From Rhopalosiphum padi (Eukaryota > Arthropoda > Insecta > Hemiptera > Aphididae): a DNA stretch of 64,000 bases. The notes under the pieces are model-generated. The model worked only from the letters and a program-made list of their open reading frames with translations, ran no database searches and was not told where the DNA came from. A program made the translations under genes and the position numbers. Below are positions 34,501 through 44,447 of the stretch, in pieces (positions within the stretch are counted from its first letter, which is position 1; every line of letters begins with the position of its first letter). The DNA is taken from assembly GCF_020882245.1 (NCBI RefSeq), contig NC_083597.1, forward strand, positions 78,408,152 to 78,472,151. Reading direction: 5' to 3'.

Positions 34501-37500
34501 TCAGATTAACGTGATGCTACTGTATATTTAATAATACAATAGGTATATTACCTATATAATATATTTGTAACGTATTGACGTATCGTCATTCGTCAATTAT
34601 TAACATCAATTTATTCTTATTAATTTCGACTATTCAACTCTTCTTAGTACAAAATACAAATAATTATATATAATATTCCTAATAAGTAAAAATATTTTAC
34701 ACTAATAACCTACCTATACAAGGGCACAAGGCTACAGCTATATAATATAATATATTTATTATATCTACTGATACTTATTATGTATTATAATTTCTTAGAA
34801 AATATTTTTATTCATAATATTGGTATTGAATATGATATATGATATGTTTCGAATAGAGCTATAGGCAGGTACCATTTAAGATTTATAAGGTGGGTAATAA
34901 TAATAATAATAATAAGCCAATAAAGTACATATTACGATATTAAGGTAGATACTTATTTACAGTGGCGTATTTCCAAATTTTTCTGGGGGGGGGGTCTAAT
35001 AAATCCCACAAAAAAATGTATTTGATTTATCAATATTGGGCGAAAAAGAACGTTTTTTTGTTATTATGTGGTTCAAGAATTTATATAATGTTGGAGATTC
35101 GACAGTCTGATCTGATGGACACGCACTGGTGCAATAATAAATGATTTCATTGAACTTTGTTTTATTTTTTTATTTGAAGGCATATTTATTTCAATTCCAA
35201 ACAATAAATAGATACAAGTATAAAACTAGAAAAAAAATAAAAAAAATAAATTTGAAGTATTTATTAAATAATTATTAAATGTTAGGTTTTGTCAAATATG
35301 TTTTTATAATATCACACATTAGAAACCAATTTATTTAAAAATAAATATTCTATATTAAGTAACTCATTTTATACAAAAGGTTAGTTAAAAAAAAAATCAT
35401 TGCATTTGACGATTTGCAAGACGATTCTATGCAATACCTATGCATTTTCTATCAGAGACATTTATGAACCGACACACATCACAGAGACTTAGAGTACAAT
35501 AAAGCTACAGATAGATTTTTAAAGAATAAATAATATGATTTTGTATTTAAAAGTTTAGTATATAATATATAGGTTATACGAATATTAAAATATGCCTCGT
35601 AGCTCGTAGTTGAATATTAATAATTTATTCTCAGTAGTCAGTACACGTTGACAATTAATATTATTTTGATAGCAGTTTTATATGTTGTCAACTTCAAGTT
35701 AATACGTAAAAATAATGAAATGTTAAAATTGTTGAAATATGACATTATGACAACAGTCGTCCATATCACTCGCTAATCTCTGGACAGAAAATAAATATTA
35801 CGTAGGTAAACATGGTCCTTAATGAATACTAGTTGGTAATACATACAATACAAGGAAAAGTTTAGTTACGCGCGGCGGCGGGTTTTTGAGTGTTCAACCG
35901 CGACTGTTGGCTAATTTTAAGCTATATTTTATATAAATATTTTGTTCACGGGAAAAAACTGCATCGTCCGTGCGTGTCTACATAAATCAGGGTTTACAAA
36001 TATGTAAGAATTTTTAGATTTTTTTTTTTAGAGGTTCTGGGGGGGGTCCAGTACCCCTGGACCACCCGCAAATATGCCACTGCTTATTTAATTAGGTTTG
36101 GTACTAATTATTTTTAAATTTGACTCGTATCATTTAAACGTTTAGCCACTTATTATTACCACAGCTATAATTGATTGAATTACAAAATTAATCGTAAAAC
36201 AAAATTAAAAAGGTTGATTTATTTATTATAGGAAGTATATGTAAAATATTTTTTGTTTCGTGTGATGCATTAAAATAATTAAAAGTCATGCATAATGACA
36301 TAATGTATTAATTATTAATTACCTACATTATTTAATATTTAACTTATTTAAGAAATCTCACATACCTACTCCTGGAGCGAGCATTATAATTCTTGTAACT
36401 ATCGTTTCTCCTATACCTTTTAATCCAGCAAACTGTGAACAAATAGTAAAAATATTGTTGAAATAATGATATCTACACTAATTTTGACTTAAAATACTGA
36501 ATACTAACTCTTGAATATCCAACTTTTTCTTTATTGCAGTCATATATCCTGACACCTTCTATGATTTCTTTATGTCTCATTATTGGGACATTTATAAAAC
36601 TAGCACCCGCGAGTGTTATCAATGGAACAAATCGCTATTGATAATTAAAAAATAAATAAATACTTATTAAATATTATTTTAATTTTAAATTAATGAATCT
36701 ACTTAATCAAGCCTTTAGTATTCTTATTTCATTTGCAAGCAATTTAAATAGGTAATTATAATATTATTAATTAACAATATAATTACTAATAATCACGTTG
36801 ATCTATATATATATGTATATAAGGCACGACAGGCACATATACAAAAACAATTCGTGGGGGGGAGGTTTACAAATATAGCAATACATGTGCCGCAACATAA
36901 TAAAATAATTTTTTCCTCGTTACTCAAAATTATTTTGTGGTGGGGGGAGGGTTGTACCCCCCTTGTATACGCCTCTGATGTATTTAATATATTATATAAT
37001 TGGAGAAAAATAAAGATAAGAAAGAAAAGGCTTAACGAAATAACGAGTAGGTAAACATATTACTATCTGTATTATTTTTTAGTATATTATTGGATTAATT
37101 TAAATAATTACATAAGGTATTGGATGGCATATCTTGCTAATAAGAAATCTTTCAATGTGAAATGCAGCAAAAGTCGATGTTACTGTGGCAGCCAACATGG
37201 ATATTCCGAATCTAAATTGAGTAGTTGGAATGAATTTGGTATCTCCGTTACGGTTGGTAAAATTTACAAATGCATCGTATGATTGATTGAGACCATGCCA
37301 ACCATAGCTGGAAGTATTCTTTCTAAAATATTATAATAAATATATTCTTTGAACTAGAATATACGTCACGAGTTATTATGTCTAATTTGTTCCGGGGGAA
37401 GTAACCGGCCGACGCCCGACGTCATACAAAGTAAACTTACAATGATGAAGAAATACCCTTTTAAAGAGGGGGTCCAATTTTTTATTTTTTAAGTTATGGA

Positions 37501-40410
37501 CAATTTAACTTTTTTTTTTAAATAAAGCCAAACCTATACTACACATTTGTTTATTGTAATAACGCAAAAATAAGAGAAATTAAAAATAAGATAAGAAGCC
37601 TATAGTGAGATTATATTAATTTTAAAGTGACAAGTATAAAGGACACAAGCCTTTAATAAATGTCCGATCTATGGAACCCTTCTCCTACACTTATAAGTGC
37701 TGGGGAATTATGGTGACCAATTAGATGTAAATATTAGAATTATTTAAAATTACGTTATTACCTTCCTCCTGATGGTCGGAGGGCTCTCGAGATCGTGATT
37801 CGAGAATATAATCAAATACACTGTATAGAGATTAAGTGTAGAAAAGCAGATTTACACAAATCAACGCAAATAAAATAATGCTCATGCACCTTACCTTATT
37901 CGCTGTTGAACTCGTTAAGTAGTAATTGTCTTAACAAAATTAGAATGGGTTGATCACACGGATCCAAATAAAAAACAACACTGAAATATTTCGTAGTAGT
38001 GAAAATGGTCCAGTTGTCGCTCGCAGTCTGTCTCCGGTATGGTGGGTGTATTATTAAAGTATTTGGTGCTCATGCACTCTAGAGAGATGTTACTAATTCT
38101 AATGGTGCGTACGCACTGATGAGAGAAGACGACACGGTCAAGCCTGCCAGCGTTGCAGGCGGCTCCAACAAAGGCCTCCGCGTCCTTCGAGAAATCGGCT
38201 CTCTCCCTGACGGCGGAGAGCCCCATTGGACCATCCCTTTTCTTTGGCGGCACATGTAAAAGATCACACGCTTTGCGCCATACTGTCGCAATAAAGTGTG
38301 AGTTCCCACGTGACCAAACAATGTAAATCGTTTCTTTCATCAGTGAATTTTATTGACGGCTATCTGCGTGCGACAACTTTACCGTTATTTATTTAAAAAG
38401 ATAATAAAATATACAATAAATTATGATGTGTGAGCATATCATTACATTATGTTTCTCATAACTTTTCAACATTTTAACATAATTTATATTTTATTTGAAA
38501 GCTATTAAATTATCATATCAACTAACATATGCAATTAAACCAGAAATTATGCAAATTATTATAATTAAATTGAAAAAAGTAAACATTTTATATCGAAAGA
38601 ATTTTTAAAAATAAATCTCGTGTTACTCCAAATAATTCAATACTTAGTATGAGTTTTTTTGTTTATTTTACTGAATAATACCTAGAATACCTTAAAAGTT
38701 TGTTTTTCATATCTTCAATAATTTTAAAATTATGATATCTCCATTATTTTAGGAGGTATCGTAATGTGTAAATCCTCATATTGGACATTCTGTATATATA
38801 ATCTAACCCATAACCTGATTGATAATTATTATATTACGAGTAAATTGTACGTATTGAATATTGATTATTAATATATAATATTTACTAATTAGGCCTAAGT
38901 CCTAAATATACAAACATAAAATTATGTTTAATTTCTAAAATATTATCTATTATAGAAATAATATAGATTATAATATATTAATATATATTTAGTTGATAGT
39001 TATTTGTGTATAGGTAGGTAGATATGTCAAAAAATCATGATTCAGTGAGTGATTTTTTTTTTTTGAAGGATTGACTTTTGAGAGCAAGTTCCTATTACAT
39101 ATCATATTATTTTTTCTCTTTACAGGATTAGTTTTATGCGAAAATAAGTAATAAACACAATAATTTACCCAATGTAAAATAGTAATATCTGTATAATTAT
39201 ATAAATAAGATTAATACAATTAAAAAAAAAATGTACATATTTATAAATATGTCAAACATGAAAATCAAGACATTTTGGCGCATTTTTTATTTTTATTTTT
39301 ACCACGACAAAATTTTTTTTAATAAGATGAAATTTTTAAATTTTCGGTGACACAATCATGCAAATGTTGGTGCATTATTCAGATAAGCAAAACTTAAATA
39401 ATATTTCTGACTTAAAAATTATAATAAATAATTTACTATATACCTATTTGGTTTTATAAATCAAAATCCTCAGAAAAATAATGTGTTTATAGGAAAAACT
39501 TAAAAATCATTGTGATTAACATTTAACCTATAGCATTTTGTAATTGTTCTTATAATCTTGTATTTATAATATTTTAATAAGGACATAATTAGAGTATGCC
39601 TATAACTTACGTCAATTGAGATAGTAAAACAGCAACTAATAATGCTTTTCCGATTGGCATAAATGATAATCGTCCAAAGGTGTTTTGTATTTCGTTTGTG
39701 TCGGGGTGAATTACATTTTCGTAGATTTGATGTTCATGTAACAGTTTTGTATCAGTGATATCATTTGAAATTGATCCATATCTATTAGTTATTAATCATT
39801 GACAGTGATCAATATATTAAAATATATATAGAATATATAATGATAAATAAATAAATAAAATAATAATAATGATAAAAAAAATAATGATTAAATAAATAAA
39901 TATCATAAAGTATAATATTATACATTATATACAATATACATAGTCATGAAAGATTTCTATAATTTCTAATAAATGTTATAGATTTTGTCGTTTAACTGTA
40001 ATAGAATTATATTATATAAAATTATATTTTTATTATTCTGTTGATGATGAATGATGAAATAACTATATGTAGATAATAGGTATATTGCTATATCTGTTTA
40101 TAGTTTATTGGTTATATATTGCTTATATTAACTATCTATATTTTTTTGCATGCTATAGATAACCACTTTATGATAAGACAATTTCGATTTAATATTTTTA
40201 TTATTCATTATATAATTATTTAAATTTATTTATTTTTTGAAAAAAAAAAATATGTACATACAAACAAGAGAAGTGTATTAATTTGGCTTCTTCAATCATA
40301 GCGGAAGAGGTGAAGTTTAATTTTGGATTAGTGATCCAAGAATAATACATCCATCGTCCAAAATAGGTATTTAAGTCCCATGGACAAGGAATTGCTTTAG
40401 GTTTTTCCAT
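28565..40410 (-). CDS. sideroflexin (SFXN family, closest to SFXN2)
   Basis: Multi-pass inner mitochondrial membrane transporter family; SFXN1/3 carry serine for one-carbon metabolism and SFXN2 is linked to heme/iron. Eight coding exons (40262-40410, 39611-39781, 37112-37322, 36509-36634, 36366-36432, 34032-34134, 28750-28797, 28565-28673) join in frame to 327 residues, the usual length. Matches to the family: N-terminal WDLNTYFGRWMYYSWITNPK, the HPDTNE motif, WHGLNQSYDAFVNFTNRN, INVPIMRHKEIIEG, GYSR, the ACAIFPQ segment and the invariant C-terminus YFNKGL. NVPIMR and the flanking residues favour SFXN2 over SFXN5. For exon 5 the donor GTATGT (exon end 36366) is needed to keep frame into exon 6. 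An acceptor (TTTCACAG) ends at 40420, just upstream of the ATG, so the 5' UTR begins in a further exon. Intron 7 alone is 5.2 kb and full of repeats. Confidence 0.94.
29150..30125. repeat. dispersed repeat with imperfect inverted ends
   Basis: Starts around AGGTGGGCAAGTGGGTATCG. An internal CGATTCTGAACGGAGATGAA (about 29268) is opposed by TTCATCACTCCGTTTAGAATC (about 30100-30120), giving imperfect inverted ends about 0.85 kb apart. Related sequence occurs at about 54020-54260 (AGGTGGGCAAATGG... and AGTTGGTACTTTG...) and at about 58130-58700 (shared TTCACCAAATGTTTATGTTAG in opposite orientation). The 68-residue ORF on its minus strand has no recognisable domain. It is probably a non-autonomous DNA element. 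Confidence 0.65.
30780..30880. repeat. pogo-like terminal fragment
   Basis: CGATATACCGAGGTTCCACTGTA (about 30852-30874) has the form of a pogo/Tigger terminus and is partly mirrored by TACCTTGGTAACTCGGAGTT at about 30780. Its internal part is degraded. It lies in sideroflexin intron 7. Confidence 0.45.
32354..32893. mobile_element. degraded G-rich-ended element hosting a pogo-like insertion
   Basis: ATAATCATATAGGTTTAGCG at left is opposed by CGCCTATGATTATAAT at right. Next to them lie a run of 11 G (about 32391-32402) and a run of about 14 C (about 32860-32873), as expected for the two ends of one inverted-repeat element. The pogo-like element at 32442-32802 lies inside it. Confidence 0.6.
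32442..32802. mobile_element. pogo/Tigger-like MITE, TA-flanked
   Basis: 361 bp. Begins TACAGTAGAATCTCGG and ends with GATTCTACTGTA, near-perfect inverted termini with TA at both ends. Subterminal TCCGGC/GCCGGA-like motifs are mirrored (AATCCGGCCG at left, TTAATCCGGCAG at right). There is no ORF. It lies in sideroflexin intron 7. Confidence 0.85.
33452..33918. mobile_element. intact non-autonomous hAT element with 8-bp target duplication
   Basis: Element 33460-33910 (451 bp). Starts CAGGGGTCTCCAACCT, ends AGGTTGGAGACCCCTG (perfect 16-bp inverted repeat). It is flanked by CTATAGAC at 33452-33459 and 33911-33918. GGCGGGCC repeats occur at both ends. It belongs to the widespread CAGGGGTC-type hAT MITEs. 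It lies in sideroflexin intron 7, before exon 6. Confidence 0.93.
34194..34524. mobile_element. pogo-like MITE sharing sequence with 32880-33110
   Basis: 331 bp with TA ends: TACAGTAGCGTCACGGTAAT at left is opposed by TTAACGTGATGCTACTGTA at right. Internal sequence (ACTATTTGAGT..., AATAGAACGGCGGCGATGTAC, CGAAGCCGTTCGGATTA) is repeated with small changes at about 32920-33085, which is therefore a truncated second copy. It lies in sideroflexin intron 5. Confidence 0.82.
34952..36090. mobile_element. non-autonomous hAT element, about 1.1 kb
   Basis: Element 34960-36082. Starts CAGTGGCGTATTT, ends AAATATGCCACTG, with G-run/C-rich subterminal sequence (GGGGGGGGGG at left; GGTCCAGTACCCCTGGACC hairpin at right). 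It is flanked by CTTATTTA at 34952-34959 and 36083-36090. No transposase ORF is seen. It lies in sideroflexin intron 5. Confidence 0.9.
36795..36985. repeat. 3' end of a hAT-like element
   Basis: Contains GTGGGGGGAGGGTTGTACCCCCC followed by TTGTATACGCCTCTG, the usual right end of CAGAGGCGTA-type elements. No left end was identified. It lies in sideroflexin intron 3. Confidence 0.55.
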
Positions 40411-41479
40411 TATACGGTACTGTGAAAAAAATTATATTATTACCAATTTACCATTATAATTATTTAAATATGTTACGGGCAAAGTATAGAAAATCCGGAA
40501 ACAATGCACAATGCCCGAACATTTTGCACAATATAATAATGATCATTTTAATACTCGAATTGTACATACATTGGCCGGGCATTATACGAGCAGATTGCCC
40601 GAGCAAAGTGTACCTTGCCCGGATTCAAGTGGGCAAAGTAAATTAAATACAGTGTGCTGCATATATTTATATCGAATAGAATTTATATATAAAAACAACA
40701 CTAGAAAACTATGCTTAGATATTTTATTCGTATACTTGACACTCGTAACCGGTAATTACGAAGGGATCCGTAATCTAAACGACAAAGGATCACTTTGTAT
40801 ATTGCGGGAACACTATTGCTATTCACGATATGCAAAGTGGTGTTTATCCAAGCTAATGAGGTACACCAGTACAAATTTCTTTAACAGATGAATTGGCAAG
40901 AAAACTTATAAATTGGGTCGTCAAGAGTATAATATAGGTGTACTTGGCCGGCAATTAATATTTTTTAAGCGCCACATTAGGAATCCGAAAATTTTTCGCG
41001 GGCCATCGAAATTCTAAGTACATATACTACATAAATAACACATATAATGTTGTCGCAGTATAGGTTATTTATTCTTTGTCTGTGGACCGGATAAAATTTG
41101 TTCACGGGCCGCCATTTGGTGACCCCTGATATGGGGTATGTCAGGCTTTCTGCTTATTTTAACAGTGGCCGATCTAGGAAGTGTGATGACTGACTGCCTT
41201 TTTACACATTCACAATTGACTGTATATTTTATGTACCTACCTAGAATATAGATGTATATAATAGTATATTTTTAATATTTATCTTTTACCGTATAAAAAA
41301 ATTATATATTATCATAGATTTTAGCCCCTCCTCCTTTGTATCCACCACTGGTTTTAAGAAATGTATATAACTATCACTATGCTATTATATGTATATAGTC
41401 TATAACATGTGCAAGGCATATATGACACATACAAACTATTGAATATATAAAAATAATATCATATAAGTTTTTATTCTAG

Positions 41480-41645
41480 TGATCCACTCCGATCCTGACA
41501 TAGCCTCAAACCTCATGCAAAGATTGGGGGATAAAAGTCAATGAAGCAAAATCCATCCATTGTATATTCACTCTCAGACAAATAATCTGCCCTCCCGTCT
41601 ATTCCAAAAATGTACCTCACTACCTCTACCTTTTGGGCATGGACC
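41480..41645 (+). mobile_element. non-LTR retrotransposon (Jockey-like) reverse transcriptase fragment
   Basis: Two reading frames give pieces of the conserved RT region after the catalytic motif: HSDPDIASNLMQRLG in one frame and IKVNEAKSIHCIFTLRQIIC followed by PPVY in another. They match the family pattern '...W-x-IKVNE-KS-HI-FTLR---CPPV'. A one-base frameshift and loss of flanking sequence show it is a dead fragment. Confidence 0.7.
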
Positions 41646-41684
41646 AATTGTGCCTAAAACAAAATTTTTATACTAGGGTCAATA

Positions 41685-41780
41685 TACCAATTGCGCCTCT
41701 TATATTTTTCGGTTAGTGTACCAATTGCGCTCATCTTTATATTTTACGGTCAATAGGTATATCAATTGCGTTTGTATTCA
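41685..41780. repeat. three imperfect tandem units with CAATTGCG core
   Basis: Units of roughly 36-38 bp: GGTCAATATACCAATTGCGC, GGTTAGTGTACCAATTGCGC and GGTCAATAGGTATATCAATTGCG, each followed by an AT-rich spacer containing TATATTTT. A weaker copy, GGACCAATTGTGCC, lies at about 41641. Confidence 0.7.
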
Positions 41781-43842
41781 AATTATATTATTCTAATTGC
41801 CATGCTCAAATTATTATTTAAAAAATTATTATTATTCTTAAAACGTGCAAAATACAAACATCATGATTACCTTAAACTCAAACTCGTATATTATTAATAT
41901 TATTTTATTTTCATTTTCATTAACTAAACTGTATAAAGCCTTTACGTTTCGTCGACTTGGAAGACTTTTACTTTTAACTCTCAAAAAAATCGGTTATTAA
42001 GTTTTTCTTAGGTAATGTAAAATGTATCAGAATATTCAAAAAAATATTCTGCTTTAGAATATGAAATTAAAAATGTATATTGTCATTCAAAAAAGTAAAT
42101 CTCTTAAAAAATTATAATGATAAAAAAATTGTAATATCATCATGGTCGTGATCACTACTGAATACTGACACTAACTAGGTAAATGTCCAAAAATGAAAAT
42201 ACCAATAACTATTTCGACTCGGGCAGCCGAGCAACCACTAGTACTTACTACTTAGTAGAATAAATGTGTATTTCATCATCATTTTTTGATAAAAAATACT
42301 TTTTGAAGAAGCGGGAAACTCCCAAATTTCCGGTGGCCCAATCCGCCCATGCTTCAAATATTAGTTTTTAAATCTATTAGGTATCCAGTTAGGTACATAC
42401 AACTGAAGAGTTAATATAAATTATTATTATCTAAAAGTAGTTTGACATGATTAAAATGAATACCTACTTTTTATTATTAAATTATAATCATTTTAGTTAA
42501 TTATTATACTAAAAAATAATGTTAAGCGCATAGGCCATAGAGTATAGAGATAGCATTATTTTACAGATTTTACTTAATTTATTACTACATACGCCACTAT
42601 TTTGGCACTTTGAGTTGCAAAGTCGATCAGATATTTTACATTTATACCAGTTGGTCTTATATAACGTATTGCAAGTAATAATTGGTAACCTCTGTAGCCT
42701 GTAGGTATTACATTATATCTGTCAACTTCACAACGCATGGTATTAAATACCTTCTTACTTACATATTATACGGTAGTTGTTTTGAAGAATTTAACTTTAT
42801 AAACTTAATAACTATATTATTATTACAAAATTCAATAGTAAAAAAAAATGGTATACAAATTATTTAATGATAGATTGGTAAATGTTAAATGGTCATCAAA
42901 TATTCAAACACCACAATATATGATTAAGTGTTGATCGTCAACGATTGTACCAATCCACAGATTGATATTTTCTAAGCTATATAATCGCTGAATGGCCTGA
43001 ATTATAAATTCCGAATTCCAAATTTCCAATATGTGTGCCATGATTTTGTGCGCAGGGGCGTGGCTACATCACACAATAGGTATAAAGATGGTAGAATTAG
43101 AGAGGGGACGGACAAGCATTGCCGATCATCGCTGACAAAATCTATTCTCTGAGCAAGTATGGTTTTATTTTGAATTAAAGATATTATTATGAATATCAAA
43201 TTGAAGATTCCAGTTTGGATTCTGGAATACAAAGAATGAGCAGTGGTGGAAGTTCCCAGGAGTATTGATAGGCGCCACTTTTTTAAGGTTTGACTCTCGT
43301 AAAAAAATAAATGATAAGCTAACTGAATATATTAAAAATTATTTGGACTTTATTAATTAAATTCGACTAACAGTGATGGGGCGCTAACAAGTAAAAATCT
43401 AAAATACTTCGAGTACTGGCGTCTGGCAGTGATGAAAAAATGTACAATAGTAAGTATAATTAAGCTCTTGGGCTTTTTTTTTTCATATTTGATAATCCAG
43501 TCAAAAATTTACAATTTTCTTATAACATTCTATGATTTAGTATAGTTATCCACACTTGGAAAATATTACAATTATATTTTCGGTAGCTTAATGATTATTA
43601 AACTAAATGTCTGCCAGAATAGCATGTCTCATCATATAATTGTAGTCATAATCTGACATCTATATATTAAATTTATGAAAAATAAATTATTGATATTTTA
43701 ATATTTGTAAATCTGATCATAAGTTAGCATCTTTGTAAAATATTTATATTAGGCACTTCCTCTCATCAATTTCATTTCTTTCTAATATTTTTTAAATAAA
43801 AGAGACAATCAGTTAAATAATTAGTACTATTATTTGACTTAC

Positions 43843-43869
43843 CTTTTGCTTTCATATTTTTTTGAGGAT
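43843..43869 (-). other. candidate 27-nt noncoding exon of the sideroflexin transcript
   Basis: On the minus strand the 27 bases lie between a plausible acceptor (TTTCATATTCCAG) and a perfect donor (GTAAGT). Joined to the acceptor before the sideroflexin ATG (exon beginning at about 40418, TACCGTATAATGG), it would give a 5' UTR with an in-frame TGA upstream of the start codon. The existence of an acceptor implies yet another exon further up, toward MIA40. This is inference only. Confidence 0.35.
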
Positions 43870-44060
43870 CTGGAATATGAAATAATGATTAAGTATGACT
43901 CATAAACAGAATAGCAAATACTTTGTTTTTACTAATAGAATATGTTGATAATTAATATGATTAAGTACAGATAAAAACAAAACAAAAATATAAATTTAAT
44001 ATCTAAAACATCTATTTAAAACGAAAAAAATTCTAAAACGGAACAGATTAACAACAAGTT

Positions 44061-44447
44061 TTACGAATTCGTTTTTTCATTTTTCACGGTTTCACCAGCT
44101 TGTTCTTCTGCATTTAAAAATTCTTCATCATCTTTTAAACCTTCTGAATATACTTCTGGATATTGGTCCATACATGCCCACATAGCTGTGAACTTTTCCC
44201 TACATTCCATACCTTTAGGTTCTTCTTTACTATAATGAAAACACGTAAATGATTCTCTAAATTCAACCCCACAAGGTCCAGTCGCCATTCCTCCTAAACA
44301 TGGGCAATTCCAGTTTATGGAGCCATCAGGAAATATGAGACCAGGTGAGGGTTCTGGAGGTGATAATATGACTTTACTAGGTGACTGATGATCTTCTTTT
44401 GTGGCAAATATAATTGTGTCTTTACCATCTTTAATTATTTGTGACAT
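44061..44447 (-). CDS. MIA40/CHCHD4, mitochondrial intermembrane-space import oxidoreductase
   Basis: Oxidoreductase that traps and oxidises cysteine-rich proteins entering the mitochondrial intermembrane space, passing electrons to ERV1/ALR. Single exon, 128 residues, similar to animal CHCHD4 (about 140) and lacking the membrane anchor of the fungal form. The catalytic CPC is C48-P-C50 in NWNCPCLGG. The twin CX9C coiled-coil-helix scaffold is C59-x9-C69 and C82-x9-C92. The C-terminus is acidic. The ATG lies 17 nt upstream of the end of the RPP14 reading frame on the same strand, with A at -3. No in-frame ATG lies farther upstream in an alternative exon that I could recognise. It is probably translated from the RPP14 transcript or from an internal promoter. 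Confidence 0.95.
   Translation of the reverse strand: MSQIIKDGKDTIIFATKEDHQSPSKVILSPPEPSPGLIFPDGSINWNCPCLGGMATGPCGVEFRESFTCFHYSKEEPKGMECREKFTAMWACMDQYPEVYSEGLKDDEEFLNAEEQAGETVKNEKTNS

Larger units (their letters stand above)
40411..44060. other. repeat-rich region upstream of sideroflexin
   Basis: Holds a cluster of GGGCA/TGCCC motifs (40470-40645), a 5'-truncated hAT end (about 40940-41128, ending CACGGGCCGCCATTTGGTGA then CCCCTG), a non-LTR retrotransposon fragment, short tandem repeats with CAATTGCG, and one member of an inverted pair of repeats at 43020-43180. A candidate 27-nt exon lies at 43843-43869. No intact gene is seen. Confidence 0.5.

Noticed and set aside
37954..38340. 128-residue ORF as a gene in sideroflexin intron 2
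   Set aside because: No recognisable domain, a second overlapping frame is equally open, and the GC-rich block explains both; kept only as a finding.
40422..40891. Two overlapping ORFs (74 and 126 residues)
   Set aside because: No conserved residues; they cross the GGGCA/TGCCC motif cluster and look like degraded element sequence.
44061..44447. MIA40 as a retroposed copy (because it is intronless)
   Set aside because: The ORF is intact with all catalytic cysteines, has no poly-A tail or direct repeats that stand out, and is tightly packed behind RPP14.
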